Shown here piece after piece: positions 32,380 through 41,240 of a stretch of 64,000 nucleotides of DNA. The DNA comes from Streptomyces sp. LaPpAH-108. GTDB taxonomy: Bacteria > Actinomycetota > Actinomycetes > Streptomycetales > Streptomycetaceae. Both the position numbers and the translations under genes were made by a program. The stretch is from assembly GCF_000373625.1 (NCBI RefSeq), contig NZ_KB891996.1, positions 372,001-436,000 on the forward strand. Direction: 5' to 3'. The notes under the pieces are model-generated. The model ran no database searches. It had not been told where the DNA came from and saw nothing but the letters and a program-made list of their open reading frames with translations. Positions within the stretch are counted from its first letter, which is position 1, and every line of letters starts with the position of its first letter.

Positions 32380-33618
32380 CTACGCGGCGCCGTGCCGCAG
32401 CACGAGCGCCGCGTTCGACCCCATGAGTCCCCGGCTGAGGACCAGCGCCGTGCGCGGCTCGGCGACCCGCGCCCGCCCGGTCACGAGGTCGATGTCGTGG
32501 CAGACGTCGAACACGTTCGGCGTCGGCGGGATCAGGCCGTGCTCCATGGCGAGCACGGCGGCCGACACATCCAGCACCGGCGCGGCGCCGTAGCCCCGCC
32601 CGATCCCGGTCTTCGGCGCCGTCACCGGCACCCGGCGGCCGTGCTCACCGAGCGCGTCCACCAGGGCCAGCGCCTCGGCGCGGTCCGCCTCCGGCACCCC
32701 GAGGGCGTCGGCGAAGACCACGTCGATCTCCTCCGGCGCGCACGCGGCCTCGGCCAGCGCCTGCCGGATCGCCTCGGCGAGCCCGGCGCGGGACTCCGCC
32801 CAGCGGGAGGCGCCGGTGAAGGTCGCCGCGTGGCCCGCGACGATCGCCCGGACGTCGGCGCCACGCTCCCGCGCGGCCGACTCCGCCTCGATGACGAGCA
32901 TCGCGCCGCCCTCGGCCGGTACGAACCCGCACGCGGCCTCGGTGAACGGCCGGTACGCGCGCGCCGGGTCGGTCTCGGCGCTCAGCTCCTCGTACCCGAG
33001 CTGGCAGACCATCGAGTACGGCGCGAGCGGCGCCTCGGTGGAACCGGCCACCACCCGGTCGGTGCCCCGGCGCACGGCACGTGCCGCGTGCGCCAGCGCG
33101 TCCAGACCGCCCGCCTCGTCGGAGGCGACCACCGAGCAGGGGCCCTTGAACCCGCGCCGGATGGAGATCTGGCCAGTGCTGGCCGCGTAGAACCAGGCGA
33201 TCGACTGGTACGGCCCGACGAACCGGCTGCCCTTGCCCCACAGCTGCTGCAGCTCGCGCTGGCCGAACTCGCCGCCGCCGGAACCGGCCGCGGTGACCAC
33301 GCCGATGGCGTACGGGTCCGCGTCGGTGTCGGCCTGGCCGAGCCGGGCGTCCTCCAGGGCGCGGTCCGCCGCCGCCATCGCGAAGTGCGTGAAGCGGTCG
33401 GTCTGCACCAGGAACCGCTCCTCGACCACCGACGGGTCGAACTCGCGGACCTCGCCCGCCACCTTCAGCGGCAGGTGCTCACAGCCCTCCCGGGTCACCC
33501 GGTCCAGGAGGCTGAGCCCCTCCTGGGTGGACTTCCAGAAGGTCTCCGTGCTGATGCCGTTGGGCGCGACGACACCGATGCCGGTGACGGCCGCCCGACG
33601 GTCCTTGGGTGCGCTCAT
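32380..33618 (-). CDS. whiE-ORFIV: Ketosynthase beta / chain length factor (WhiE ORFIV-like)
   Basis: 412 residues. Ketosynthase fold but the active-site Cys is replaced: aligned with the KS-alpha, VVASDEAGGLDAL puts Glu 168 where KS-alpha has Cys 169. Many chain length factors have Gln at this position, so Glu deserves note. The His loops are also lost (VFADALGVPEADRAE, TAPKTGIGRGYGAAP). Forms a heterodimer with the KS-alpha and sets chain length. Seven bases separate it from the KS-alpha stop. Confidence 0.95.
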   Translation of the reverse strand: MSAPKDRRAAVTGIGVVAPNGISTETFWKSTQEGLSLLDRVTREGCEHLPLKVAGEVREFDPSVVEERFLVQTDRFTHFAMAAADRALEDARLGQADTDADPYAIGVVTAAGSGGGEFGQRELQQLWGKGSRFVGPYQSIAWFYAASTGQISIRRGFKGPCSVVASDEAGGLDALAHAARAVRRGTDRVVAGSTEAPLAPYSMVCQLGYEELSAETDPARAYRPFTEAACGFVPAEGGAMLVIEAESAARERGADVRAIVAGHAATFTGASRWAESRAGLAEAIRQALAEAACAPEEIDVVFADALGVPEADRAEALALVDALGEHGRRVPVTAPKTGIGRGYGAAPVLDVSAAVLAMEHGLIPPTPNVFDVCHDIDLVTGRARVAEPRTALVLSRGLMGSNAALVLRHGAA

Positions 33619-33625
33619 CGTGTCC

Positions 33626-34885
33626 TCACTCCCTCGGCCGGGTCAGGATCACCGCGGACTGGAAACCGCCGAACCCGCTGCCCACCGACAGCACGCCGTT
33701 GAGCTTCCGCTCCCGGGCCTCGCGCGGCACGTAGTCCAGGTCGCACTCGGGGTCGGGCGTCTCGTAGTTCGCGGTCGGCGGGACGGTCTGCCGGGCCAGA
33801 GCCAGCACACACGCCACCACCTCGATGGCCCCGATCGCCCCGAGGGAGTGCCCCACCATCGACTTGATGGAGCTCATCGGGGTGTCGTAGGCGTGCTGTC
33901 CGAGCGCCCGCTTGACCGCCGCCGTCTCGTGGCGGTCGTTCTGCCGGGTGCCGGAGCCATGGGCGTTCACGTAGTCGATCGCCGTCGGGTCGAGCCGGGC
34001 CTGGTCCAGGGCCGTCTCGATCGCGCGGGCCATCTCCAGGCCCTCGGGCGTCAGACCGGTCATGTGATACGCGTTGCCGAACGTGGCGTAGCCGCTCAGT
34101 TCGCAGTACACGTGCGCGCCGCGGGCCCGCGCGTGCTCCAGCTCCTCCAGGACCAGGACCGCGCCGCCCTCGCCCATGACGAACCCGTCACGGTTGTTGT
34201 CGAAGGGGCGGGAGGCGTGCGCCGGGTCGTCGTTGTTCGGGGAGGTCGCCTTGATCGCGTCGAAGCACGCCATCGTGATCGGCGAGATCGGCGAGTCGGA
34301 GGCTCCGGCGATGCATATGTCCGCCCGGCCCTCCTGCACGGTGTGGAAGGCGTAGCCCACCGCGTCGAGCCCTGAGGTGCAGCCCGTCGAGACGGTCTGC
34401 ACCGGGCCCCGGGCCCCGAACCGCTCGGCCACCGAGGAGGCGGCCGTGCTCGGGGCGAACGCCCGGTGCAGCTGCGGGCGGGCCTTCTCGTGGTCCACGT
34501 CCCAGCGCTCACCGCCGTTGCTGACGAGGACGTAGTCGTTCTCCAGCCGGGTGGTGCCGCCGACGGCGGTGCCGAGCGAGACCCCGATCCGCCACGGGTT
34601 CTCCCGCGCGAGATCCAGGCCCGAGTCGTGCACCGCCTCGTCGCCTGCCACCAGGGCGAACTGGATGTACCGGTCCGCCCGTTCGACCTGCTCCGCGTCG
34701 AGTCCGTACGCCGCCGGGTCGAAGTCGCACTCGGCGGCTATGCGCGAGCGCAGTCCGGAGGGGTCGAAGAAGGTGATGCCCCGCGTCGCGGTACGGCCGC
34801 TCGACAGCAGGTCCCAGAAGGCCGGGGCGCCGATGCCGCCCGGGGCCACGATGCCTATGCCCGTGACCGCCACCCGGCGGGTCAT
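33626..34885 (-). CDS. whiE-ORFIII: Ketosynthase alpha of the spore pigment PKS (WhiE ORFIII-like)
   Basis: 419 residues. Complete catalytic set: Cys 169 in VQTVSTGCTSGLDAV, His 309 in YVNAHGSGTRQND and His 346 in SIKSMVGHSLGAIGA; GFVMGEGGAVLVLEE is the usual loop. Condenses malonyl units on the ACP. ATG 34885 overlaps the cupin stop in ATGA (4 bases), so the two are translationally coupled. Confidence 0.97.
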   Translation of the reverse strand: MTRRVAVTGIGIVAPGGIGAPAFWDLLSSGRTATRGITFFDPSGLRSRIAAECDFDPAAYGLDAEQVERADRYIQFALVAGDEAVHDSGLDLARENPWRIGVSLGTAVGGTTRLENDYVLVSNGGERWDVDHEKARPQLHRAFAPSTAASSVAERFGARGPVQTVSTGCTSGLDAVGYAFHTVQEGRADICIAGASDSPISPITMACFDAIKATSPNNDDPAHASRPFDNNRDGFVMGEGGAVLVLEELEHARARGAHVYCELSGYATFGNAYHMTGLTPEGLEMARAIETALDQARLDPTAIDYVNAHGSGTRQNDRHETAAVKRALGQHAYDTPMSSIKSMVGHSLGAIGAIEVVACVLALARQTVPPTANYETPDPECDLDYVPREARERKLNGVLSVGSGFGGFQSAVILTRPRE

Positions 34886-35394
34886 GAGGGCACCTGCTCC
34901 CGGCCGGCCCTGCCCCCGCCCGCCTCCGTCACCACCGCGGCGGCGCCGACGACGTCCGTCTCCTCGGTGTCCACGTGGCCCAGCTGCGGGCGCGGGGCCA
35001 GCGGGCCCAGGTGGAAGACGAGGCGCGCCTCGTCGTCGCCCACGTTGCGGAAGCGGTGCCGCATGTTCATCGGGATCAGCAGGCCCTGCTCCGGCCTGAG
35101 GGGGTGCGCCTCGCCGTCGAGGTCCACCTCGATGCGGCCGCAGATCACGTACACGAACTCCTCGGAGTACGGGTGGTAGTGCTCACCGATGCGGTCGCCG
35201 GGCTGGATGAGGGCCACGCCCATGAAACCGCTGGTCGAGCCGACCGTCGCCGGGGTCAGCATGGCCCGCAGGTCACCGCCGCGCCGGGTGTTGGGCTCGG
35301 CGTCCATCAGGTTCACGATCTTCGGACGGGGTTTGGTCACAGCTTCCTCCGTTGGATGTGCCGCGTCGGCTTTGTCGGGGTGGGAGACGGACAC
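34882..35394 (-). CDS. whiE-ORFII: Cupin protein of the spore pigment cluster (WhiE ORFII-like)
   Basis: 170 residues. Cupin core with IGEHYHPYSEEFVYVICGRIEVD and IPMNMRHRFRNVGDDEARLVFHLG, giving a His/Glu metal site. Conserved in whiE-type clusters; precise reaction not established to my knowledge, perhaps a cyclase or oxygenase helper. GTG 35394 lies 3 bp after the upstream stop. Confidence 0.92.
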   Translation of the reverse strand: MSVSHPDKADAAHPTEEAVTKPRPKIVNLMDAEPNTRRGGDLRAMLTPATVGSTSGFMGVALIQPGDRIGEHYHPYSEEFVYVICGRIEVDLDGEAHPLRPEQGLLIPMNMRHRFRNVGDDEARLVFHLGPLAPRPQLGHVDTEETDVVGAAAVVTEAGGGRAGREQVPS

Positions 35395-35397
35395 GGA

Positions 35398-36483
35398 TCA
35401 GGCGCCCGGCGACCGGCGGTCGGTGACGAGATCCATCCGGGCGGCCTCGCCGTCGAGCAGGGCACGCACCTCGGCGGCGGCGGCCGGGTCACCCGGCAGG
35501 GCGTCGACGTCGTCGCCGCGCGCGTTCACCAGCCGGACCACCACGTCGTCGCGCTGGAAGACCGTGCTGCGCAGCACCGTGCTGCGCGGGTCCTGGGCGG
35601 CGGCCTGGTCGCTCTGCGACAGCAGCTCGGCCACCCGCATGCCCTGGCCGGAGCGGGCCGGGTAGAACAGGGCGAGCCGGGTGCCCTCGGCGGCCTCCTC
35701 CGTCATCACGTGGTGCACGGCGGGCAGCGCCGCGCGGGTGAAGAACATCCGCGCCGACTCCTGGTCGTCCAGGTCGCGGTCCTGCTCCAGGTAGGGGTTG
35801 ATGGCCTCCTCGACCGCGCGGATCTGCGGCTGCCGGGCCACGTGCCGCAGCGCCGCCAGCAGGTCGCCGCGCACCTCGATGGCGCGCACCACGCGGTTGC
35901 CGTGCATGAACAGCGAGGTGCGCAGCAGCCGCGTGCCGTCGTCGACCTGGGCCTCCGGGGAGGCGTAGTCCGCGAGGATCTTGCGGACCTTGTCCTCCGT
36001 GCCCGGCTTCACCGTGAAGGTGAGCGCGTGCCGGATGATGCCGTCGCCGATGCGCGGGTGCTCCTGGAGGTGGCGGTCGGGCGAGGACTGGGCGGCGGCC
36101 GAGGCCCCGCTCGTCTCGCGGACGATGTGGAAGCGCAGCGAGCGGGTGTCGCGGACGCAGGAGTGCAGCGGCTCCACCATCCGCACGTGCTCCTCGCTGT
36201 TCACCCAGGTGAGGAACGGCGGGGCGCTCTCCCACTCGCTGGTGATCAGCCACTGCGAGGGGTTCTCGATGGACTGGCAGAGCTGGTCGCTGACGTGGCC
36301 GGGAACCTGCGCGACCTGGGCGCACAGCTGCTCGTACGCCTCCAGGAACTGCTGCTGCGCGCCCTCGAAGACGTCGACCAGCAGGACGACCCGCAGCGGG
36401 GAGCCGTCGAACACGGACTGGGAGACACGCTGGGAGACCTCGCGGGTCAGCGTTCCTGAGGGACGTTCAGAGGTCGTGGTCAT
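35398..36483 (-). CDS. whiE-ORFI: SchA/CurD-like pigment protein (WhiE ORFI-like)
   Basis: 361 residues. N-terminal antibiotic-biosynthesis-monooxygenase-like ferredoxin fold (LRVVLLVDVFEGAQQQFLEAYEQL, SQWLITSEWES) followed by the SchA/CurD region (RHALTFTVKPGTEDKVRKILADY, LLRTSLFMHGNRVVRAIEV, VFQRDDVVVRLVNARGDD). First gene of the leftward operon. ATG 36483 follows GAAGGAG. Function unproven, required-type pigment accessory. Confidence 0.9.
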   Translation of the reverse strand: MTTTSERPSGTLTREVSQRVSQSVFDGSPLRVVLLVDVFEGAQQQFLEAYEQLCAQVAQVPGHVSDQLCQSIENPSQWLITSEWESAPPFLTWVNSEEHVRMVEPLHSCVRDTRSLRFHIVRETSGASAAAQSSPDRHLQEHPRIGDGIIRHALTFTVKPGTEDKVRKILADYASPEAQVDDGTRLLRTSLFMHGNRVVRAIEVRGDLLAALRHVARQPQIRAVEEAINPYLEQDRDLDDQESARMFFTRAALPAVHHVMTEEAAEGTRLALFYPARSGQGMRVAELLSQSDQAAAQDPRSTVLRSTVFQRDDVVVRLVNARGDDVDALPGDPAAAAEVRALLDGEAARMDLVTDRRSPGA

Positions 36484-36682
36484 GCTGCACACATCTCCTT
36501 CGCGGGGGCTGAGCCGGCGCCGGCCGCGGGTGGGCACGGCAGCGTTCCTTGATCCTGTGACGACCGGCAGCGGCCCGCGACTCGTATGAACCACGCGGGT
36601 GATTGGGCGGACGGAGCGGGCGGCACCGGGCATGAGAAGTCACAGGCGCCTCAAACGCCCACCCTCGTCACTGGAGGCTTCG
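36484..36682. promoter_or_regulatory. Divergent promoter region of the pigment cluster
   Basis: 199 bp between the leftward seven-gene operon and the rightward monooxygenase gene; it must hold both promoters. It contains GAGCCGGCGCCGGCC (short palindrome) near 36510. In S. coelicolor the equivalent region has sporulation-specific promoters, one SigF-dependent; I cannot place -10/-35 boxes with confidence. Confidence 0.6.
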
Positions 36683-38332
36683 ATGCATCAAAAAGCCGAC
36701 CACCGCGTCCCCGTCCTCATCGTGGGCGGCTCACTGGTGGGCCTGTCCATGTCCGTGTTCCTGGGCCGTCTCGGTGTGCGGCACCTGCTGGTCGAGCGGC
36801 ACTCCGGAACCTCGAAGCACCCGCGCGGACGGGGCAACAACGTCCGCACCATGGAGCTGTTCCGGACCGCCGGGATCGAGCCGGACATCAAGGCGGCGGC
36901 CTCGCTGCTCGCCGACAACCACGGCATCCTCCAGACCCCCACTCTTGTGGGTGACGCCGGTAAGTGGCTGTTCAAGGACATCGACCCGGGCGGCGGCCTC
37001 GCGAGGTTCAGCCCCGCCGCCTGGTGTCTGTGCAGCCAGAACGACCTCGAACCCGTCCTCGTGGACAGCGCGCGCGAACTCGGCGGCGAGCTGCGGTACT
37101 TCCACCGGATGGAGTCCTTCACGCAGGACGCCGACGGGGTGACGGCGACGGTCACCGACCGGGACACCGAGGAGCGCTACGCCGTCCGCGCCGACTACCT
37201 CGTCGCCGCCGACGGCCCGCGCAGCCCGGTCCGCGACGCCCTCGGCATCGGGCAGACGGGGCCCGGCGAACTCTTCGCCAACGTCAGCGTGACCTTCCGC
37301 TCCGCCGCGCTGGCCGACGTGGTCGGCGACCGGCGCTTCATCTGCTGCTACCTCACCCACCCGGACGCCGACGGCGCGCTGCTCCCCGTCGACAACAAGG
37401 AGAACTGGGTCTTCCACGCGCCCTGGCACCCCGAGCGCGGCGAGACCCTGGACGACTTCACCGAGGAGCGGCTGCGCGACCACGTCCGACGCGCCGTCGG
37501 GGCCCCGGAACTCGACGTGAGGATCACCGGGATGGCCTCCTGGCGTGCCGCCGAACGCGTCGCGGAACGCTACTCCCGCGGCCGGGTCTTCCTCGCGGGC
37601 GACTCCGCCCACGAGATGTCCCCGACCGGCGCCTTCGGCTCCAACACCGGTATCCAGGACGCCCACAACCTGGCCTGGAAGCTCTCGGCCGTCCTCTCCG
37701 GCTGGGCGAGCCCCGCCCTCCTGGACTCCTACGACGCCGAGCGCCGCCCCGTCGCCCTCGCGACCAGTGCCCGCGCCTCCGCCCGCTCCGTCGAGCACAG
37801 CCACCCCGGCTTCGCCCCCGCCCCGGGCGTCGGCGGCGGCAAGCGGCGCGGCATCCTCAACGTCGTCCTCGGCTACCGCTACCCCACCGGCGCGGTCCTG
37901 GACGCCGACCCCGCCCACCCGGTCGTCGGCGACACCCTCACCCTCGACGGCAGCCCCGGCACCCGCGCGCCCCACCTCTGGGTCAAGCGCGGCGGCGTGC
38001 GCCTGTCCACCCTCGACCTCTACGAGCGCTCCCTGGTCCTGCTGACCGACGCCCCCGACGACGCGGGCTGGTACGCGGCGGCGCGCCGCGTGGCGGCCGA
38101 GGACGGCGTCCCCCTGGACGCCTACCGCATCGGCCCCGGCCCCGACGCCGACCTCACCTACGACCCGGACGGCCCGGCGGCCACCGACTGGGCCGACCTC
38201 CACGGCACCACCGCCGACGGCGCGGTCCTCATCCGCCCGGACGGCTTCGTGGCCTGGCGCACGACCTCGGCCGCGCCGGACCCGGACGGGGTGCTGCGGG
38301 AGGTGCTGGGGACGGTGCTGAGCACGCACTGA
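36683..38332 (+). CDS. whiE-ORFVIII: FAD-dependent aromatic monooxygenase (WhiE ORFVIII-like)
   Basis: 549 residues. FAD-binding VLIVGGSLVGLSMSVFLGRL, RGRGNNVRTMELF, AADGPRSPVRDALG, and GRVFLAGDSAHEMSPTGAFGSNTGIQDAHNLAWKL split over the GD motif: the PHBH/TetX-like polyketide hydroxylase family with a thioredoxin-like C-terminus. Hydroxylates the pigment aromatic core late in spore maturation by analogy. ATG 36683 follows TGGAGG with ideal spacing. Confidence 0.93.
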   Translation: MHQKADHRVPVLIVGGSLVGLSMSVFLGRLGVRHLLVERHSGTSKHPRGRGNNVRTMELFRTAGIEPDIKAAASLLADNHGILQTPTLVGDAGKWLFKDIDPGGGLARFSPAAWCLCSQNDLEPVLVDSARELGGELRYFHRMESFTQDADGVTATVTDRDTEERYAVRADYLVAADGPRSPVRDALGIGQTGPGELFANVSVTFRSAALADVVGDRRFICCYLTHPDADGALLPVDNKENWVFHAPWHPERGETLDDFTEERLRDHVRRAVGAPELDVRITGMASWRAAERVAERYSRGRVFLAGDSAHEMSPTGAFGSNTGIQDAHNLAWKLSAVLSGWASPALLDSYDAERRPVALATSARASARSVEHSHPGFAPAPGVGGGKRRGILNVVLGYRYPTGAVLDADPAHPVVGDTLTLDGSPGTRAPHLWVKRGGVRLSTLDLYERSLVLLTDAPDDAGWYAAARRVAAEDGVPLDAYRIGPGPDADLTYDPDGPAATDWADLHGTTADGAVLIRPDGFVAWRTTSAAPDPDGVLREVLGTVLSTH

Positions 38333-38477
38333 GCCCGCCGGTGGAGGCGTCATTACCTCAGCGGTAATCGACCGGCGCGGACGGCGGCGGCAGGCTGTGG
38401 GAGCAGGCAGGGCGACGCGCTCCACGCGAGTCACCCGGCCCGCTCCCACCAGTCCGTGCAGACGAGAGGACACCGCC

Positions 38478-38846
38478 GTGACCATCCACGAGGACGCTGT
38501 CGAGCGCTACTTCGCCGCCTGGAACGCCACCACCCCCGAGGACCTGGCCAAGGCGGTCGCCGCGGCCTTCACGGAGGACGGCACCTACACCGACCCGCTG
38601 GCCGACGTGCGGGGCCACGACGGCATCGCCGCGGCGATCAGCGGCGCCCACGAGCAGTTCCCCGGCTTCGCGTTCAAGCTGACCGGCACGCCGGACGCCC
38701 ACCACCACCTCGTCCGCTTCACCTGGGACCTGGTCTCCACCGCCGACGGCTCAGCCCCGGCAGCCGGGTTCGACGTGATCACGCTCGCCGAGGACGGCCG
38801 GATCTCCGGCGTGGCCGGATTCCTGGACCGGCTGCCGGGCGCCTGA
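38478..38846 (+). CDS. SnoaL-like / NTF2-fold protein
   Basis: 122 residues: DAVERYFAAWNATTPEDLAKAV, FTEDGTYTDPLADVRGHDGI, FAFKLTGTPDAHHHLVRFTWDLV and DVITLAEDGRISGVAGFLDRLPG. NTF2-like fold used by polyketide cyclases, isomerases and many unknown proteins. GTG 38478 follows GAGAGGA. Next to the pigment hydroxylase but with its own leader, so pigment role is only possible. Its last 96 bases are overlapped by the convergent regulator gene. Confidence 0.82.
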   Translation: MTIHEDAVERYFAAWNATTPEDLAKAVAAAFTEDGTYTDPLADVRGHDGIAAAISGAHEQFPGFAFKLTGTPDAHHHLVRFTWDLVSTADGSAPAAGFDVITLAEDGRISGVAGFLDRLPGA

Positions 38847-39674
38847 CCGGCCGCCCGGCGACAGCTCCCGAAGGACGGCGGCCGTCTCCGCGTCGGCGGG
38901 CAGGAACGTCTCCACCGCCAGCTCGGAGACGGTCACATCCATCGGTGTGTTGAAAGTGGTGGCGGTCGAGAGGAACGACAGCACCCGACCGCCCACCTCG
39001 ATCCGCAGCGGCAGGGCGTACGGGTGCGGCGCCGGGGCGGGGGCGGGGGCTGGGGCGGGGTTCTCGTCCCCCGGGACCGGCTGGGCGGCGACCTCCTCGT
39101 ACAGCTCGCGCAACGCGTCGGACGCGCGCAGCGTGGCCTGCCGCTCCAGCCGCTCCAGCAGGTGGGCCCGCCATTCGCCCAGGTTCCGGATGCGCGGCGC
39201 CAGACCCTCCGGGTGCAGGGTGAGACGCATGGCGTTCATGGGCGCCCGGAGCAGATGGGGGGCCACCCCGTCGAGCAGCAGCTCCACGCCCCTGTTGGCC
39301 GCCACCACGTCGTACATCCCGTCCATCACCAGCGCGGGATGCGGTTCGTACGCGGTCAGCAGCTGCTGGAGGCCGGTCCGCACCGGCGCCATCGCGGGCG
39401 CGGACAGCGGCGTCTCCGGATAGGAGGGGGCGTAACCGGCCGCCACGAGCAGCGCGTTCCGCTCCCGCACGGGCACGTCCAGCCGCTCGGCCAGATGCAG
39501 CACCATCGACCGGCTCGGCACGGACCGTCCGGTCTCGATGAAACTGATGTGCCGCGCGGAACTGTCCGCCTTCAGCGCCAGCTCGAGCTGGGTGAACCCC
39601 CGCCTCCTCCGCCACCCCCGCAGCAGATCCCCCACGCGCCCCACACCGGCCGTCACGGCCACCCCGGTCGTCAT
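38751..39674 (-). CDS. XRE-family regulator with MmyB-like ligand domain and antisense-derived tail
   Basis: 307 residues. HTH: VGDLLRGWRRRRGFTQLELAL and ARHISFIETGRSVPSRSMVLHLAERL; then MmyB-like sensor AAGYAPSYPETPL, HPALVMDGMYDVVAANRGVELLL, ETFLPADAETAAVLREL. The family normally ends about there; the last ~32 residues (from SPGGRSGARQ) are read from the opposite strand of the SnoaL-like gene and look unconserved. A short Pro/Ala block (PAPAPAPAPAP) lies about residue 217. Confidence 0.85.
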   Translation of the reverse strand: MTTGVAVTAGVGRVGDLLRGWRRRRGFTQLELALKADSSARHISFIETGRSVPSRSMVLHLAERLDVPVRERNALLVAAGYAPSYPETPLSAPAMAPVRTGLQQLLTAYEPHPALVMDGMYDVVAANRGVELLLDGVAPHLLRAPMNAMRLTLHPEGLAPRIRNLGEWRAHLLERLERQATLRASDALRELYEEVAAQPVPGDENPAPAPAPAPAPHPYALPLRIEVGGRVLSFLSTATTFNTPMDVTVSELAVETFLPADAETAAVLRELSPGGRSGARQPVQESGHAGDPAVLGERDHVEPGCRG

Positions 39675-39728
39675 GGCAGGGACGGTATCCGACCCGCGCG
39701 GGGGTCAGACGGGTCCTTTCCGGGGGTT

Positions 39729-40541
39729 CTAGATCCGCGAGTTGCGCAGCGACTGCCACACGGCACCGGCCAGCGCCCGCGTCGCGCGCGGGACCGACAG
39801 CCCTTCGTGGGCGCGGTACAGCTCCCAGTTGTACGGCACGAGCGACAGCTTGTTGGAGGAGAGCGAGCCCGCCTGGTGGGCCCGGTACACGGCGAGCGGT
39901 TCGGCGAGACCCCGGGCGTCGGCGCCGTCCCGCATGATCGACAGCCACAGGGCGTAGTCCTGCCGCTTCCGCATCTCCGGCATCAGCCTGGTGCCGAGAA
40001 CGGTGCGGTCGTACATGGCGGTCAGCGCACCGATGTGGTCCCGCACCAGCATCGCGCGGTAGTCCACGTGTTCCCGTGCGCGGACCACCCGTCCGTTCGG
40101 GACGAAGTCGGTGCTGTCACCGGCGTAGTCGGCGTCCATCTTGTAATAGGAGGTGAACGTCAAGGGCGCGCTGCCTCCGGCGGCGAACTCCACCTGCCGC
40201 TCGGTCTTCTCCGGCAGCCACAGGTCGTCGCTGTCGAGAAAGGCGACGTAGTCCCCGCGGGCCCGCTCGATCGCGAGGTTCCGCGCCCGCCCGGCACCCC
40301 CCTGCTCGGGCGCCGACCGCGGCAGCACCCGCTCGTCCTGGCGGGCGAACTCCATGAGCAGATCCATGGACCCGTCGGTGGACTTGTCGTCGGTGACCAG
40401 CAGCTCCAGATCCTCATGGGTCTGTGTGAGCACCGACCGCACCGCCGCCCCGAGCGTGGCCACCGAGTTGTACACGGGCATCACGACAGACACCAGGGGC
40501 ACAGCGCTTCTCCTTGCCAGAACGATGACGACGGCGCCCAT
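39729..40541 (-). CDS. Family 2 glycosyltransferase
   Basis: 270 residues. VPLVSVVMPVYNSVATLGAAV, VTDDKSTDGSMDLLM and VAFLDSDDLWLPEKTERQ (DxD-type metal motif) mark a GT-A family 2 enzyme, close to teichuronic/capsule side-chain transferases; KRQDYALWLSIMRDG supplies the ED-like base region. No membrane span. Substrate unknown; no polysaccharide cluster around it. Confidence 0.88.
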   Translation of the reverse strand: MGAVVIVLARRSAVPLVSVVMPVYNSVATLGAAVRSVLTQTHEDLELLVTDDKSTDGSMDLLMEFARQDERVLPRSAPEQGGAGRARNLAIERARGDYVAFLDSDDLWLPEKTERQVEFAAGGSAPLTFTSYYKMDADYAGDSTDFVPNGRVVRAREHVDYRAMLVRDHIGALTAMYDRTVLGTRLMPEMRKRQDYALWLSIMRDGADARGLAEPLAVYRAHQAGSLSSNKLSLVPYNWELYRAHEGLSVPRATRALAGAVWQSLRNSRI

Positions 40542-40718
40542 TCAAACATTGCCGACGGGAGCCGCTCTGCGTGCCGTCGCGTCGACGCTTGGGCCCGCGT
40601 CAGGTCCCACGCCCGAGTGAAGATCACGCCGGAACGCGCAGACCCGACCCATAAAACGGACGGTTCTGCTGAAATTGCGTCGAATCGTTCACGCTGGATC
40701 TCCCCCTGGAGGGCAATC

Positions 40719-41165
40719 ATGAAGTGTGCCGGCATCAGACGCATGGGGCTCACCGCCGTCGGCATGGCCGCGCTGCCGATCGGCGCCCTGATCGTGCCCG
40801 CCGCGCTCACCACAGCCCAGCCCTCCGCCGCTGCCGCTCAGACGGTGCACCAGCCCATGGCCGCTGAGCCCGCCGCCACTGCCGCCGCGAAGCCGCAGCC
40901 CACGGTCACCGTCACTCGCACCGCCAAGCCAAAGCCGCAGCCCACCGTGACCGTCACCCGCACCGCCAAGCCAAAGCCGCAGCCCACCGTGACCGTCACC
41001 CGCACCGCCAAACCGAAGCCACAGCCCACGGTCACGGTCACTCGCACGGCCAAGCCGCAGCCCACGGTCACCGTCACCCGCACCGCCAAGCCGACGCCAC
41101 AGCCCACGGTCACCCGCACCGCGGCACCGTGGATCGACGTCGATGTGACCCCTGTGTCGCGATGA
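40719..41165 (+). CDS. Secreted Thr/Pro/Lys repeat protein
   Basis: 148 residues. Signal peptide MKCAGIRRMGLTAVGMAALP and following hydrophobic core, cleavage likely around AAAAQ. The mature part is six copies of a 12-14-residue unit (KPKPQPTVTVTRTA; last copy shortened to PTVTRTA) and a short end WIDVDVTPVSR. No Cys, no catalytic motif. ATG 40719 has a strong GGAGGG site 5 bases away, supporting real translation. Alternating Val-Thr with Lys/Pro suggests an extended, cationic wall- or surface-associated fibre; function unknown. Confidence 0.8.
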   Translation: MKCAGIRRMGLTAVGMAALPIGALIVPAALTTAQPSAAAAQTVHQPMAAEPAATAAAKPQPTVTVTRTAKPKPQPTVTVTRTAKPKPQPTVTVTRTAKPKPQPTVTVTRTAKPQPTVTVTRTAKPTPQPTVTRTAAPWIDVDVTPVSR

Positions 41166-41240
41166 CGCCCGGTCCGAGCCGGAGCGGCGGCCGACCCCGG
41201 TCAGCTGCGGCTCGGCCGAGCGGCGGGTCAGTGCGTCCGC

